A stretch of DNA of 64,000 nucleotides, taken from NCBI GenBank assembly GCA_030431635.1, contig JAUIIL010000008.1, positions 169,657-233,656 of the forward strand. The letters are read 5' to 3'. The first letter of the stretch is position 1; the number at the start of each line of letters is the position of its first letter. Source of the DNA: Bacteriovoracia bacterium (GTDB lineage Bacteria; Bdellovibrionota; Bacteriovoracia; Bacteriovoracales; Bacteriovoracaceae). Positions 30,594 to 39,404 of this stretch are shown here, in pieces. The notes beneath the pieces were generated by a model that worked only from the letters and a program-made list of their open reading frames with translations, did no database searches and had not been told where the DNA came from. The translations under genes and the position numbers were made by a program.

Positions 30594-32829
30594 AACGTTA
30601 AAAAAAATCATTCTCTATTTCTCCTTTATACTCGTTTGTTTAGGAATATTTATTGGTTCCTTACACTCTTTAATTAATGTTAATGAGATAAAGAAAGTAA
30701 CATTGGACTCCATTGAAAGAGCTTTCCCAAATATATCTGTTGAATTTAGTGATTTAAGCTATTCCTTAACAACATCTTTAAAAATTTTCGGTGAAGATTT
30801 AGTTGTTAAGATAAAAAACAGAAAATCCTCTTCTCATATGGAAACGTTGTTTAAGATGAAGAGCTTTGAGTTAAAAATACCTCTCATGTCGGTTATTTTT
30901 AATGGGGGGAGATTAAGACTAAAAGGACATTTTCCAGAGCTTAACTTTGAGCAGTATGAGCAAGGGAATAATTGGCGGTATGCTTTTACAGAGCAAAAAA
31001 TATATAAAGAACTAGAAGTACTCTCTTTTATTACTAATAGTCGGTTGAATTTTATTTTCTATCATTCAAAAATTAATCATCGGGACGAAGAGGCTAACGC
31101 TAAAACTATAGAGCTTGATAAAGTTTTAATAAAAGATCTCAACTCTTCTTCCACAACAGCGTATGAAATTTCGAGTCCAATTAATTATGTCTTTACAGAT
31201 AACAAGAACTTAGAAGCAAATCTTCTTGCTATCGGTCAAGTCAACCTCAAAAAATACTTGGCCAATAATTTATTAGAAAGTTTTCTTATTACAAAACTCA
31301 CAGATGTGAAGTATTCAGATTTTGATAGAGTTATTCCTCTTGTTCAAAATAGTATCACTGTTACAATGGAGAGAAATGGTCAAAGCCAATTAAGTATAGA
31401 CACAAAAATAGGGCAAATTCTTGATGTTAGTTCTCATATTGTTTCAACAGATGAGAAGATAGAAGCAAAAAGTTTAAGCGCTCGTGTGTCATTAAAAGAT
31501 ACAGTTAAGTTTTTATCAGATAAACAGAAAAAAAAGTTAAACGTTTTTGATTTTAAAAATACAAAACTTCTCGTTGAAGGGAGTTTTCAATACAATAAAC
31601 TAACCGATGTTCTTATCCCAGATATCCGCTTTGAAACGGATAGAGATTTTTTTATAGGTCTACCTTATAGCATTAATTTTGATAGCACAGTTAAAGGAAC
31701 TGTCAAAAAAGAGCAGCTTAATTTTGATTTAATTTCAAAAATTTTTGATGGTGTTGTCACGACAAGTATTGAAACAAACCTCATTTACAGACCAAGGTCT
31801 AAGCAAACCTCTGGTTTTGATAGTTACAAGGCCAGTGTAGAAGCTTCAGGAATCAAATTGGAAGAAGTTAACTTTAGGGATATCTTTTATCCTAATGAAT
31901 CTCCTGTCCTCTCTCCTAAAGTAAAAATTACAAGAACAAGAGACTCTTATGTTTCTGGAGAAATTGCTCTTAATTTTAAGCAAACTTTTATTAATGAAAA
32001 CAACATATCATTAAATGGAATTCTAAAAATCAATCCTTATTCTGTTGTTGGAAAAGACCTCAAGTTTACAGTCGATGAGGGGCGAGGCACTCTTAATTAT
32101 TACTCTCACAAAGATGAAGATAATATTAAAACAACGAAAATAGATTCAAGCTTTACTAAAACACCTCTCAATGCAGTTAAATTATTCTTACCTAATTATT
32201 TTGATAATTATACGGGTTTTATGACAGGAGATATGGGGGTAGAATTAGTCAAAGATTTTGATAATACTATTTCAACTTCATACGCTAACCTAACTTTAGA
32301 AAATGGGAAATTTGGTTCCATCGATTTTGGAAAATATGTTTCAAAGTTTCTTAATAATAATAATTTTTTCAAAAAAAGTGATAATTCGGAGCTGGTAGAT
32401 GTTGTTAAGGAACTGGGCTTTGATGGGAATTTTTCAGTATTAAAACTTAAAGGTGGAATTGAAAATAGTGTTGCAACGATTAATTCCTTAGAGCTTGTTG
32501 ATAAAATAGGTAAATTTGAACTAAATGCAAACGGTACACTTTATTTAAAAGAAAGAGATAAAAAGAGCTACTTAGAGCTTCAAACAAAATATAAAAATTC
32601 AAAAGCTTCAAATTATTTTAAAAAGATTATTGGAACAAATGAAATCCCCTTAATGCTTGTAGGTGAAGGACTAGAATTAATTCTTAAACCTGAATATACA
32701 ATTGAAAAACTTCTCTCTGAAGTTCTTAAAGATAGAGCTGGGAATTATATTGATAAATCCAAATTTAAAAAAGCTCTTTATGATAACAATATTGAGATAA
32801 ACCCCGCTCTTTTAAAAGGGATTAAATGA
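30586..32829 (+). CDS. AsmA-like membrane-anchored protein
   Basis: A 747-residue protein with one N-terminal membrane helix (about 8-28) and a long beta-rich remainder. The plan of an N-terminal anchor, a conserved helical start and a long chain of beta repeats matches the AsmA/TamB/YhdP group, bridge-like lipid-transfer proteins of the periplasm. Phe/Ser/Asn-rich strands such as LSFITNSRLNFIFYHS and ANGTLYLKERDKKS are typical. There are no catalytic motifs. It overlaps gatB by 8 nt and mtnA by 4 nt, so it belongs to the same mRNA. The family call is moderate. Confidence 0.55.
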   Translation: MNKTLKKIILYFSFILVCLGIFIGSLHSLINVNEIKKVTLDSIERAFPNISVEFSDLSYSLTTSLKIFGEDLVVKIKNRKSSSHMETLFKMKSFELKIPLMSVIFNGGRLRLKGHFPELNFEQYEQGNNWRYAFTEQKIYKELEVLSFITNSRLNFIFYHSKINHRDEEANAKTIELDKVLIKDLNSSSTTAYEISSPINYVFTDNKNLEANLLAIGQVNLKKYLANNLLESFLITKLTDVKYSDFDRVIPLVQNSITVTMERNGQSQLSIDTKIGQILDVSSHIVSTDEKIEAKSLSARVSLKDTVKFLSDKQKKKLNVFDFKNTKLLVEGSFQYNKLTDVLIPDIRFETDRDFFIGLPYSINFDSTVKGTVKKEQLNFDLISKIFDGVVTTSIETNLIYRPRSKQTSGFDSYKASVEASGIKLEEVNFRDIFYPNESPVLSPKVKITRTRDSYVSGEIALNFKQTFINENNISLNGILKINPYSVVGKDLKFTVDEGRGTLNYYSHKDEDNIKTTKIDSSFTKTPLNAVKLFLPNYFDNYTGFMTGDMGVELVKDFDNTISTSYANLTLENGKFGSIDFGKYVSKFLNNNNFFKKSDNSELVDVVKELGFDGNFSVLKLKGGIENSVATINSLELVDKIGKFELNANGTLYLKERDKKSYLELQTKYKNSKASNYFKKIIGTNEIPLMLVGEGLELILKPEYTIEKLLSEVLKDRAGNYIDKSKFKKALYDNNIEINPALLKGIK

Positions 32830-33878
32830 ATCAACATGCAAAGCCGATCCTCTTTGAAAATAATGCCTTAAAGTTAATTGATCAAAGAAGGTTGCCCTTA
32901 GAAGAAGTTTATATTGATGTAACTTCTTTACAAGAAGGACATGATGCTATTAGAGATATGATCGTGAGAGGAGCTCCATGTATTGGCTTCTGTGCTATCT
33001 ACACGATAGCTTTAACATTGAAAAATTATTCAGAGTTTAGAGAAGATATTTTTTTAAAGGATTGTGATTATCTTAATCAAGCAAGACCAACAGCAGTGAA
33101 TCTTAAGTTTGAAATAGATAAATGCAAAGATAAAGTGATTAATTTAGCAAAAGAAAATCAAAACCCTAATTTTCTTTATGAAAAAATCAAAGAACTTGGA
33201 GATCATGAGTTAAATAAGTCACATGAAAAAAATCTCATGATGGCCAAATATGCTGAAGAAGAGTTGGCCCGGATTTCAGAAGGCCCTTACCAACTACAAA
33301 CACATTGTAATACAGGCTTTCTGGCTTGTGGAAGTTTAGGAACGGCCTTAGGGGTGATTAGTTATCTCAACACTCAGAAAAAAGTGAAACATGTATGGGT
33401 TGATGAAACAAGACCTTACTTACAAGGAAGTCGTCTAAGTTCTTATGAGCTTTTAAAAGAAAATATTTCTCATGACATTGTTGTTGATGGAGCTTGCTCT
33501 TATTTAATGAGAGAAGGAAGAGTTGATGCAATCTTTGTCGGAGCGGATAGGATTGCCTTAAATGGAGATACTGCTAATAAAATAGGGACATCAACTTTAG
33601 CTATCACTGCTAAGTACTACAATATCCCTTTTTATGTTGTGGCCCCTTTAAGTTCTTTCGATCCTCATATTGAATCAGGAAAAGAAATTGAAATTGAGCT
33701 AAGAGAGCAAAAAGAGATAACTCAAATTAAAGGAGAACAAATTTCTCATCCTCATGCGAGAGCTCTTAATCCCAGCTTTGATGTAACTGAAGCTCATTTG
33801 ATTACTGGGATTATTTGTGAAAAAGGAGTTTTAAGATACCCTTATAAAGATCAAATAAAGAAGGCTTATGAAAACTAA
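32826..33878 (+). CDS. mtnA: Methylthioribose-1-phosphate isomerase / eIF2B-alpha-type isomerase
   Basis: A 350-residue MtnA-family protein. It has MIVRGAPCIGFCAIY near residue 40, RPTAVNL, the catalytic-Cys loop LQTHCNTGFLACGSLGTALG, VWVDETRPYLQGSRLSSYEL, and GADRIALNGDTANKIGT with the catalytic Asp. MtnA converts methylthioribose-1-phosphate to methylthioribulose-1-phosphate in methionine salvage. No mtnK, mtnB or other salvage gene is adjacent; some MtnA-family members act on other pentose phosphates, so the substrate should be held open. The gene overlaps both neighbours. Confidence 0.88.
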   Translation: MNQHAKPILFENNALKLIDQRRLPLEEVYIDVTSLQEGHDAIRDMIVRGAPCIGFCAIYTIALTLKNYSEFREDIFLKDCDYLNQARPTAVNLKFEIDKCKDKVINLAKENQNPNFLYEKIKELGDHELNKSHEKNLMMAKYAEEELARISEGPYQLQTHCNTGFLACGSLGTALGVISYLNTQKKVKHVWVDETRPYLQGSRLSSYELLKENISHDIVVDGACSYLMREGRVDAIFVGADRIALNGDTANKIGTSTLAITAKYYNIPFYVVAPLSSFDPHIESGKEIEIELREQKEITQIKGEQISHPHARALNPSFDVTEAHLITGIICEKGVLRYPYKDQIKKAYEN

Positions 33879-34785
33879 AGCTTCAATTGATATAGGTTCA
33901 AATAGCACACTCCTTTTAGTTGCTCGAGAAGTTAATGGAGAATTGAAAGTGTTATGTTCTGAATCTAGAGTCACAGGACTCGGGCGTGATTTAGATAAAA
34001 ATGGAGCTTTTATCCAGGAATCTATGGATGATACTTTTGATGCCCTTAAAGAGTATTGTGACTTATGTAAAGGTTTTGCTATTAAGCCAGAAGATATCAT
34101 TATAACTGCAACAGAGGCCTCTCGTGTGGCCAAGAATTCTTCTGCATTTTACCAGCGTGTGAAAGAGAGTCTTTCTCTTGATGTAAAGATTATTAGTTCT
34201 CAAGCTGAAGCCTATTATTCTGCTAGAGGGGTTGCTTTTGATTCGATTCCTGAAAAAGAAATTATCATCATGGATATTGGAGGAGCTTCTACAGAACTTA
34301 TTAAAGTAGGTCTTTCCCCTTTTGAAGTAAAAAATTCGGTGAGTCTACCTTTTGGTGCAGTCAGAATGACAGGTTGGATTAAAGAGGGGATTAAAGAGCA
34401 AAAATTAAAAGAACTTTTTACTCAATTTAAAATTGATGATTTCTCGGTCAAAAAACTTTATTGTGTTGCGGGAACTATGACTTCAGTTGCTAATATGTTT
34501 TTAGGGCACCAAGATTTTATAGAGCAAAGTGTTCATAATGCTCAACTAAGTTTTAAAGACTTAATTAATCTTTACGAAAAGTTTAATGACTATACTCCTG
34601 AGCAGTATTTGGAGCAATTTCCTTTTCTTGGGAAAAGAAGCCAAACAATTAAGGGAGGCTTGTGTGTGGCCAAAGAAGTGCTTGAAAGAATTCAAGTAGA
34701 AAATATAATAGTTAGTACTTATGGTTTGAGATATGGGACTTTATTAGAAGGAAAAATTAAAGATGAATTTATCACTAGAAGGTGA
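33868..34785 (+). CDS. Ppx/GppA-family exopolyphosphatase
   Basis: A 305-residue ASKHA-fold phosphatase. IDIGSNSTLLLV is phosphate-binding motif 1 (residues about 5-16), TATEASRVAKNS the linker motif and IIMDIGGASTELI the second phosphate loop. The length fits the two-domain Ppx/GppA form without the HD-like C-terminal extension of E. coli Ppx. Substrates in this family are polyphosphate and pppGpp. Overlaps mtnA by 11 nt and the next gene by 23 nt. Confidence 0.9.
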   Translation: MKTKASIDIGSNSTLLLVAREVNGELKVLCSESRVTGLGRDLDKNGAFIQESMDDTFDALKEYCDLCKGFAIKPEDIIITATEASRVAKNSSAFYQRVKESLSLDVKIISSQAEAYYSARGVAFDSIPEKEIIIMDIGGASTELIKVGLSPFEVKNSVSLPFGAVRMTGWIKEGIKEQKLKELFTQFKIDDFSVKKLYCVAGTMTSVANMFLGHQDFIEQSVHNAQLSFKDLINLYEKFNDYTPEQYLEQFPFLGKRSQTIKGGLCVAKEVLERIQVENIIVSTYGLRYGTLLEGKIKDEFITRR

Positions 34786-35206
34786 AAGCGACGAGAAGAT
34801 TGTAAAAAAAGGTGAGCTTTTGTTTAAAGAAGGTGATTCCTGTAAGAATCTTTTCCTTGTATCTGATGGTCTTTTTTTATTATTTACTCAATCAGATAAA
34901 AGAATAGTTCCTTTGTATGTCATTAACCCTGGTGAAATGATTGGGGAAGAAAGTCTTTTTGATAAAAAATATAAATTCTCATGTGTGGCCTTGGAAGATT
35001 CTAAGCTTCATTTGGTTAGTTTAAAAGATATCAAAACAACTTTAGAGTCATCTCCTGAATGGGTGAATAAAATTTTTCAAATACTAACTGAGCGACTCTC
35101 TTCAGCTCAAGAAATCATCAGAGAGCATAAAATTATCGATCCTCTTTTAAACGGAGGAGAAGAATTTGAAGCAGAAGATGAAGCTTATATTAAGAAATTA
35201 ATCTAA
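34763..35206 (+). CDS. Cyclic-nucleotide-binding-fold protein
   Basis: A 147-residue protein consisting of one cNMP-binding (CAP/CRP N-terminal) beta roll: VKKGELLFKEGDSCKNLFLV, then INPGEMIGEESLFDKK as the phosphate-binding cassette, then a helix tail. The cassette lacks the Arg that contacts the cyclic phosphate (KYKFSCVA instead of RxA/T), so it may not bind cAMP or cGMP in the usual way. There is no DNA-binding domain. It overlaps the phosphatase by 23 nt and the next gene by 1 nt, suggesting a functional unit. Confidence 0.8.
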   Translation: MNLSLEGESDEKIVKKGELLFKEGDSCKNLFLVSDGLFLLFTQSDKRIVPLYVINPGEMIGEESLFDKKYKFSCVALEDSKLHLVSLKDIKTTLESSPEWVNKIFQILTERLSSAQEIIREHKIIDPLLNGGEEFEAEDEAYIKKLI

Positions 35207-35934
35207 TGGGTGTTTTAACAAGAAGAAAGAAAAAAGGTCCAGAGGGTTTTAAAGATTTTGTTAAAAATCTTGAATTAACTCCTTCTGATAAGTTGAAGGA
35301 AATTTTAAGGGTTTCTATTCTAGACGATCCCATTTATACCAAGTGGGCCGTAAGAAATATTATTACCATCTCAAAATTTTTGGATCTCTCGAGTGATTCG
35401 ATGAATAAAATTATTGATATCCTTCCCAATAGCTATTCAATACTTGTGAAAGCTTTTTACGATCAAGAGCATTTAGAGCAAAAACTCATCGATAATATGA
35501 ATGAGTTTCATAAAAGAAAATACTCTGAAGAGAAAAAATATATTGAAGAATTTGATCCTAAAGTCAAAGAACCAGCCACCTTTTCCATTATAAAATGCTC
35601 ACGGCAACTACAAGAAAAGGGAGAGGTTTCAGAACTTGATTGGAAGCTTCCAGAAAAAGATATTATTGATGTTAAGAAACCTAAAGTAGATAGTGGTGTT
35701 TGGGAAATTCATCATGAAGATGGCTCTGTGAGTGGGCGTGGCCCTCTTATTAATTATGAGCGCAGTGGCCAATGGGAGCATTTTTATCCTACAGGAGAAT
35801 TACTGGCTTCAGGTGAGTATATGAACGATCTCAAAACAGGTTATTGGCATTTTTATAAAGTCGATGGCTCTATTCTTGCAGAAGGTGAATACGAGCAAGA
35901 TAAGAAAGTCGGTAAATGGATTGTAAACGACTAA
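35206..35934 (+). CDS. Hypothetical protein with MORN/YwqK-like C-terminal repeats
   Basis: A 242-residue cytoplasmic protein. Residues 1-150 are helical and charged with no known domain. From about 165 to the end there are three MORN-like units (GRGPLINYERSGQWEHFYPTG, LASGEYMNDLKTGYWHFYK, LAEGEYEQDKKVGKWIV), as in toxin-antitoxin system YwqK-type and MORN-variant proteins. Its stop interlocks with that of the convergent gene (CTAA, 35931-35934). It follows the cNMP-fold gene by a 1-nt overlap. Confidence 0.75.
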   Translation: MGVLTRRKKKGPEGFKDFVKNLELTPSDKLKEILRVSILDDPIYTKWAVRNIITISKFLDLSSDSMNKIIDILPNSYSILVKAFYDQEHLEQKLIDNMNEFHKRKYSEEKKYIEEFDPKVKEPATFSIIKCSRQLQEKGEVSELDWKLPEKDIIDVKKPKVDSGVWEIHHEDGSVSGRGPLINYERSGQWEHFYPTGELLASGEYMNDLKTGYWHFYKVDGSILAEGEYEQDKKVGKWIVND

Positions 35935-36365
35935 AACTTAATCACTCTTCTTTTATAAAGTGCGATAGCTGTTTGACAGATTTTATCTTGTGCCTTTTGA
36001 CTATCTCTTAAAGGATTTGAAATATTTCTTTGCATGAAATCAAAAGCTTGTTCTGCGATAGAGCGATCAATAAGTGAGAGAACTCTTTTTTGAAAAGACA
36101 TGGGACATCCTTTTAAGGCCACGCCAATAATAGCTGGGTTAACGTAGCTAAGAGTTCTTAAAATAGCATGGTCTTCAAGACTCATGAAGTTTTGAAAGGT
36201 AAAACTCTCTTCCATCAACTCTCGCCCCATAGAAGGATTTCTTAAAATAATATTTTTAAGTAGGGTACTTCTCTCATCATCGTTCATATATTTTAGCATT
36301 TCGATAATTTGTGCTTTTCCGTTAACTCTGATTTTCTCTGATGAACTTTGATGATTAAAATCCAT
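35931..36365 (-). CDS. FliG C-terminal-domain-like protein
   Basis: A 144-residue protein. Residues about 50-144 resemble the FliG C-terminal domain: FMSLEDHAILRTLSYV, VALKGCPMSFQKRVLSLIDRS and NPLRDSQKAQDKICQTA follow the order of FliG helices (the FliG pattern is LDDRxxQxLLR, LALKGAxxxLxxKIxxNMSxR, PVRLxDVExAQ). In true FliG, charged residues of this domain contact the stator. Here only this domain is present, so it may be a decoy, a regulator or a specialised rotor part. The coiled-coil gene upstream may be its partner. The stop codon interlocks with the convergent gene's stop. Confidence 0.7.
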   Translation of the reverse strand: MDFNHQSSSEKIRVNGKAQIIEMLKYMNDDERSTLLKNIILRNPSMGRELMEESFTFQNFMSLEDHAILRTLSYVNPAIIGVALKGCPMSFQKRVLSLIDRSIAEQAFDFMQRNISNPLRDSQKAQDKICQTAIALYKRRVIKF

Positions 36366-36391
36366 TTAACTTTCTCCTGTGGTAGCTGGTG

Positions 36392-36820
36392 TTAAGAGTT
36401 TAATTTGGCCTTCTCAAGGTCAAATTTCATTTTTGCATTTTCTAAGAATTCTTGTCTTGTTTGCTCGTAGCGATCAACTTCTTTGGCGAAACTATTCTTT
36501 AACTCTGCGAGCTGCTCAGCATGGGCTCCCTTTAGTTCTTGCTGCATTTGAACCTGAGCTTCCATTTCTTGTTTCATTTTCTTTTGATTATCATTTCTAG
36601 TGCGAATCAATTCTTTTTCTAGTTTTCCCTGTTCTTGAGAAAGCTTAACTTCGTAAGCTTGTTTAAGTTGTTTTAACTCATTCTCATTTCCCTTAATTAA
36701 CTCATCAAGCTCTTTACGGTACTTGCGTCTTTCCTTTTCCATCTCACTGAGGTGTCTTTTATATTCTGCTCTTCTATGCAGATCAAGTTTGACAGTTTGT
36801 AGATCAGCGGAATTAGACAT
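36392..36820 (-). CDS. Coiled-coil hypothetical protein
   Basis: A 142-residue, highly charged helical protein rich in Glu, Lys and Gln, forming one long coiled coil (about residues 15-140). No signal peptide or membrane helix. ATG at 36820 is taken rather than 36862 because AGAGGA lies 6 nt before it. It resembles spacer or scaffold coiled coils in length but no family is recognised. It is 26 nt upstream of the FliG-C-like gene on the same strand and probably co-transcribed. Confidence 0.65.
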   Translation of the reverse strand: MSNSADLQTVKLDLHRRAEYKRHLSEMEKERRKYRKELDELIKGNENELKQLKQAYEVKLSQEQGKLEKELIRTRNDNQKKMKQEMEAQVQMQQELKGAHAEQLAELKNSFAKEVDRYEQTRQEFLENAKMKFDLEKAKLNS

Positions 36821-36910
36821 TAAATCCTCTTGCTCTATAATTAAGAGTGCCATAACTGGCATTCTCTATTATGATACTTACTAAAGTTTGTTTAGTGCAA
36901 GGAGGCAAAA

Positions 36911-38101
36911 ATGGGCACCAATACACTCAATCAAGGTAAAAAAGTTTATTTGGTTCATGGTAAAAGAACTCCCTTCGGAAAGTTTGGAGGAAGTTTAAAA
37001 GACATAAAGCCTGTTGATTTGGCCGTAAGTTGTTCAAAAGCATTATTGGAAGAGATAAAACTCTCTCCTGATAAAGTTGATCAAGTAATTCTTGGAAATG
37101 TTGTTCCCTCATCAACAGATACAATGTATGGAGGAAGACATCTGGCCCTTAAACTTGGAATGAAAGAAGAAACTCCAGGTCATGTGATTAACCGTCTATG
37201 TGGGTCAGGAATTCAAGTTATTCTTGATGCTGTTAAAAATATTAAACTAGGAGAAAGTGAATGTATTCTCGCTGCTGGTGTTGAAAACATGTCGATGGTG
37301 CCTCACCTTGTTTATGGCTCACGTTTTGGAACAAAGTATGGTTCGTTAGAAACAGTTGATATGCTTCTAGACGCACTTACTGATAAATATGCTTGTATTC
37401 CAATGGGACAAACTGCTGAAAACTTGGCCCAACAATATAATATTTCAAGACATGAATCTGATGATTTTTCCTACCGTTCTCATTTAAAGGCCATTCAAGC
37501 CTACGAGAAGGGATTTTTACAAAAAGAGATTTCTTCTATTGAGTTAAAAAGAGGAGTGTGTGAAAGAGATGAGCATTTACGTGATGACGCTTCATTAGAA
37601 TCGATGGCAAAACTTAAACCTTCTTTTGTTAAAGAGGGAGTCGTGACTCCTGGTTCAGCTTCAGGGATTGTTGATGGTGCTGCTGCCACTTTAATTGCTT
37701 CAGAAGATTTCGTGAAGGCCAACGGTCTAACCCCGATCGCTGAAATTATTGATGGTGCTGTTATTGGAGTTGATCCTAAAATTATGGGCATTGGACCTGT
37801 TCCTGCAATTAGAATGCTTCTTGAGAGAAACTCCTTAAAAATTTCAGAGATAGATCTTATTGAAATTAATGAAGCTTTCGCAGCTCAAACTCTTGCCTGT
37901 GCAAAAGAATTAGAACTTGATATGAATAAATTAAATGTTTGGGGAGGAGCTGTTTCTCTTGGGCATCCATTAGCGGCCAGTGGGACAAGAATTACTTATA
38001 CTTTAGCACGGCAACTAAAGGAGCTTGATAAGAATATTGGGATTGCTTCTGCTTGTATTGGTGGAGGGCAAGGAATAGGTATTCTTATTAAAAAGGTTTA
38101 A
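36911..38101 (+). CDS. Acetyl-CoA C-acetyltransferase (thiolase)
   Basis: A 396-residue thiolase. Catalytic C97 is in VINRLCGSG, His356 region in SLGHPLAASG, NEAFAAQ and the second Cys in ASACIGGGQG, all typical of type II (biosynthetic/acetoacetyl-CoA) thiolases as well as FadA. The VHGKRTPFGKFGG start is shared with acetyl-CoA acetyltransferases. It condenses or cleaves acetoacetyl-CoA in fatty acid or butanoate metabolism. AAGGAGG lies 7 nt before the ATG. No fadB partner is adjacent, and the next gene starts 1 nt after its stop. Confidence 0.95.
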   Translation: MGTNTLNQGKKVYLVHGKRTPFGKFGGSLKDIKPVDLAVSCSKALLEEIKLSPDKVDQVILGNVVPSSTDTMYGGRHLALKLGMKEETPGHVINRLCGSGIQVILDAVKNIKLGESECILAAGVENMSMVPHLVYGSRFGTKYGSLETVDMLLDALTDKYACIPMGQTAENLAQQYNISRHESDDFSYRSHLKAIQAYEKGFLQKEISSIELKRGVCERDEHLRDDASLESMAKLKPSFVKEGVVTPGSASGIVDGAAATLIASEDFVKANGLTPIAEIIDGAVIGVDPKIMGIGPVPAIRMLLERNSLKISEIDLIEINEAFAAQTLACAKELELDMNKLNVWGGAVSLGHPLAASGTRITYTLARQLKELDKNIGIASACIGGGQGIGILIKKV

Positions 38102-38102
38102 A

Positions 38103-39404
38103 ATGATTGTTTTTTCTTACCAAGATTTTACAAGTTTTAAAGAGTGGATAGAGCTCAATATTTCTAATATTACTTGGGAAGGAAAATACGAAAAAGACTT
38201 TAGGGAATTTTGGAGTCTTTTTTTTGTTGAAGAACTCTCTTTTAATCAGATTATTATGCGTTTTGAATTTGCTAGTCATAATTTAAAAACGGGGCCTCTC
38301 ATTTCTTGGTTTAGCTGGTTGAGAGAAAAGCTTATTTGTTTTTCTTTTATTTATAAAAATGCTTCTATCAAAGATATTGCTGAACAAACAAAAATTCCCT
38401 TTTCAAAAGTAACAATGCTTTTGAGAGATTTTTTTGTTGAACGCTATCCTTATCTTGAAGAGAGATTAAACACGACTTTTCAAATTAGTGATAAAACATC
38501 TTCTCAGATTCATCTCACTTATAATGAGCTAAAAAAACAGTATTCTTTATCTAGTGCTGAAAGAGGAAGTTTAGATACTGAAGTCATGCGTGAACTAGAG
38601 ATAACTCTTTATCCAGAATGGAGAGATTTCTTAAAAAGAGTTCGTCAAAGTTTTTTAGGAAAGAAGTTTAACCTTGATAAAATTAGAGAGAGAACTTCTT
38701 TTAAGAGGCAACTGAGATTTTTACGAGAAGTCATTGTTCTTTTCTTGGCCGGTACAATTCTTATTTTGTTATTAAAATTAGGAAATAACTGGTATGAAAA
38801 ATATCTCATACAAAAAGTAAGTCTTTATGAACCCAATCTATTTTGGCTTGATAGGTCCTTAACTTTTAAAGTGGAAGAAGAACAAACAGTTGGAGAAATA
38901 GCCCTTTCTTCTAAAGAAATTGAAAATTTAGAAAAACAGGAAGCGCAGGATTTTGAAAGTGAGAAATTTGAAGAAGAGCGTTTTGATGTAGAGTCAGATG
39001 TTATTTTAACCTCTGTTGACTCACTTCCTAAAAATATTGATGAAGCTTCCTTAGAGCAATCAGATTTTGAAGAAGGAAAGGGGCAAAAGAGTGGTTATAG
39101 AGATTCCTTGTTTGGCTCAAGGAAGGCTTATCGAATTATGATGAACTCTGTTTCCCCAAGAGAAGCGAGAGAGAAAGTAAAAAAAATTATGCAAATACAT
39201 ACGGCCAATGCTGTAGGAAGGGTAAAGCCAGGTATAGAAATTCCTGGAGGGATTTATTTCAATCTTTTTGTTCCTCAAAAAAACCTAACAAAGTTTTTAA
39301 CAAATGTTTCAGAAGTCGAACAAACAACTCTTTATATTTCTAAGACGAGACGTCCTTCTCCTGCTGGACTTGTTCGTGTTTTTGTTTGGATAAAATCTAT
39401 TTAG
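38103..39404 (+). CDS. Membrane protein with N-terminal helical and C-terminal periplasmic regions
   Basis: A 433-residue protein with one membrane helix (about residues 213-232, EVIVLFLAGTILILLLK). The cytoplasmic half has a helix-turn-helix-like stretch (ASIKDIAEQTKIPFSKVTMLLRDFF), which resembles anti-sigma or sigma-factor-like regulators. The other half is acidic (EEEQTVGEIALSSKEIEN...) and ends in a compact GGIYFNLFVPQKNLTKFL... VRVFVWIKSI domain. The plan suggests a transmembrane signal protein, but no family is recognised. It overlaps the convergent gene by 8 nt. Confidence 0.6.
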   Translation: MIVFSYQDFTSFKEWIELNISNITWEGKYEKDFREFWSLFFVEELSFNQIIMRFEFASHNLKTGPLISWFSWLREKLICFSFIYKNASIKDIAEQTKIPFSKVTMLLRDFFVERYPYLEERLNTTFQISDKTSSQIHLTYNELKKQYSLSSAERGSLDTEVMRELEITLYPEWRDFLKRVRQSFLGKKFNLDKIRERTSFKRQLRFLREVIVLFLAGTILILLLKLGNNWYEKYLIQKVSLYEPNLFWLDRSLTFKVEEEQTVGEIALSSKEIENLEKQEAQDFESEKFEEERFDVESDVILTSVDSLPKNIDEASLEQSDFEEGKGQKSGYRDSLFGSRKAYRIMMNSVSPREAREKVKKIMQIHTANAVGRVKPGIEIPGGIYFNLFVPQKNLTKFLTNVSEVEQTTLYISKTRRPSPAGLVRVFVWIKSI

